Both the position numbers and the translations under genes were made by a program. Under the pieces are notes generated by a model that saw nothing but the letters and a program-made list of their open reading frames with translations, was not told the origin of the DNA and did not search any database. From PALSA-1296 sp038322815 (GTDB lineage Bacteria; Bacteroidota; Ignavibacteria; Palsa-1295): 21,940 bases of DNA. This document shows, piece after piece, positions 21,580-21,940 of this stretch. Each line of letters starts with the position of its first letter. The first letter of the stretch is position 1. The DNA is taken from assembly GCA_038322815.1 (NCBI GenBank), contig JBBQGG010000053.1, positions 1-21,940 of the forward strand, read 5' to 3'.

Positions 21580-21600
21580 CTAACGACTAATAACTAACGA
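21580..21600. repeat. heptamer-period array covering a gene 3' end
   Basis: CTAACGA, CTAATAA and CTAACGA (plus strand) are three 7-nt units, with a degraded fourth (CTGGCTC) to 21607. The array encodes the stop codon and last residues (SLVISR) of the minus-strand T9SS gene. Confidence 0.55.
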
Positions 21601-21940
21601 CTGGCTCACTCCTCCCACCCTTACCAAATATACACCTGATGAAAGACTCTGTATATCGAGATGGATGTTATTCATGCCCGAAACCAGATTTTTCGTACCC
21701 GAAAATACTTTCACTCCGAGAGCATTCAGGATTTCGATATTGGCATCTTGCTTTGAAGCGGAATTCAGATCGATCACTAATTCATCCTGCGCAGGATTAG
21801 GACGCATCGTGAAGAAAAGAGGAGGTTTGCCTGTTCTTAAGAATTCAGATAGCGTAGAATCGCCACAGAGAGCTGAGAGCGTAAAAGTTGTATTTGAATT
21901 GTCAATTGATAGTACGCAGTTCTGGTAATTAGGATCGCCA
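21580..21940 (-). CDS. T9SS-sorted protein, C-terminal end only (5' truncated by window edge)
   Basis: The reading frame stays open from the right edge to the TAG at 21580-21582, about 120 codons. The ATG near 21807 is therefore internal, not a start. The last ~75 residues are a T9SS type A sorting domain: MRPNPAQDELVIDL, then IEILNALGVKVFSG, then SSGVYLVRVGG and a final strand SLVISR. Before it lie residues reading GDPNYQNCVLSID and LSALCGDSTLSEFL, which could belong to an Ig-like or FlgD-like domain. The rest of the protein, and so its role, is outside the window. The final strand lies within a 7-nt-period repeat array. The gene is on the same strand as the NfeD gene but 646 nt upstream of it. 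Confidence 0.8.
   Translation of the reverse strand, partial: GDPNYQNCVLSIDNSNTTFTLSALCGDSTLSEFLRTGKPPLFFTMRPNPAQDELVIDLNSASKQDANIEILNALGVKVFSGTKNLVSGMNNIHLDIQSLSSGVYLVRVGGVSQSLVISR

Noticed and set aside
21580..21807. A complete 75-aa protein starting at the internal ATG near 21807
   Set aside because: The frame stays open to the window edge and the product is only a sorting domain, so it is the tail of a larger protein.

Overview
The window looks like a chromosomal segment of an uncultured bacterium from the Bacteroidota/Chlorobiota side of the FCB group, with Kapabacteria or Ignavibacteria as my best guess. Four proteins end in type IX secretion (T9SS) C-terminal sorting domains. Candidate promoters match the Bacteroidota -7 motif TAnnTTTG. 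Good Shine-Dalgarno sites are rare, and the lipoprotein/outer-membrane-protein genes fit a Gram-negative cell. Lineage is inferred from these traits, not from a marker gene.

Layout. 1-939: C-terminal part of a T9SS cargo protein. 1049-1609: an unusual orphan protein joining a bacterial-microcompartment (BMC) shell-like domain to a SAP/Rho_N-like domain. 1795-3225: a helical-repeat protein, convergent with a five-repeat T9SS cargo protein (3314-5602, minus) across a clear bidirectional terminator. 5788-7302: glycogen synthase glgA, divergent from that cargo gene. 7399-8940 (minus): a second helical-repeat protein, apparently a distant paralogue of the first. 9125-10446: an accessory stretch with a small secreted beta-rich protein, a DUF3606 protein and a secreted protein with 14 cysteines, separated by strong hairpins. 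10559-12280: a seven-repeat propeller-like T9SS cargo protein.

12483-18564 is a tight plus-strand operon: lipoprotein, outer-membrane barrel, rpiB, glyA, tatC and a long-chain polyprenyl diphosphate synthase. Several junctions overlap or are only 2-31 nt apart. It joins envelope genes to central metabolism (pentose phosphate, one-carbon), folded-protein export and isoprenoid-quinone side-chain synthesis. On the minus strand follow a lone MalG-type sugar ABC permease (18638-19462) and an NfeD/ClpP-class membrane protease (19521-20933). A 646-nt gene-free interval full of repeats comes next. The window ends in the C-terminal end of a fourth T9SS cargo gene (minus), which runs off the edge.

Two signals stand out. 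One is the BMC-SAP fusion, which has no microcompartment genes around it. The other is a set of seven short tandem arrays, all with a 7-bp period but different unit sequences. Most sit directly on gene 3' ends, sometimes supplying the stop codon and last codons. The last intergenic region also holds a ~118-bp REP-like nested palindrome. No rRNA, tRNA, CRISPR array, transposase or origin was recognised.
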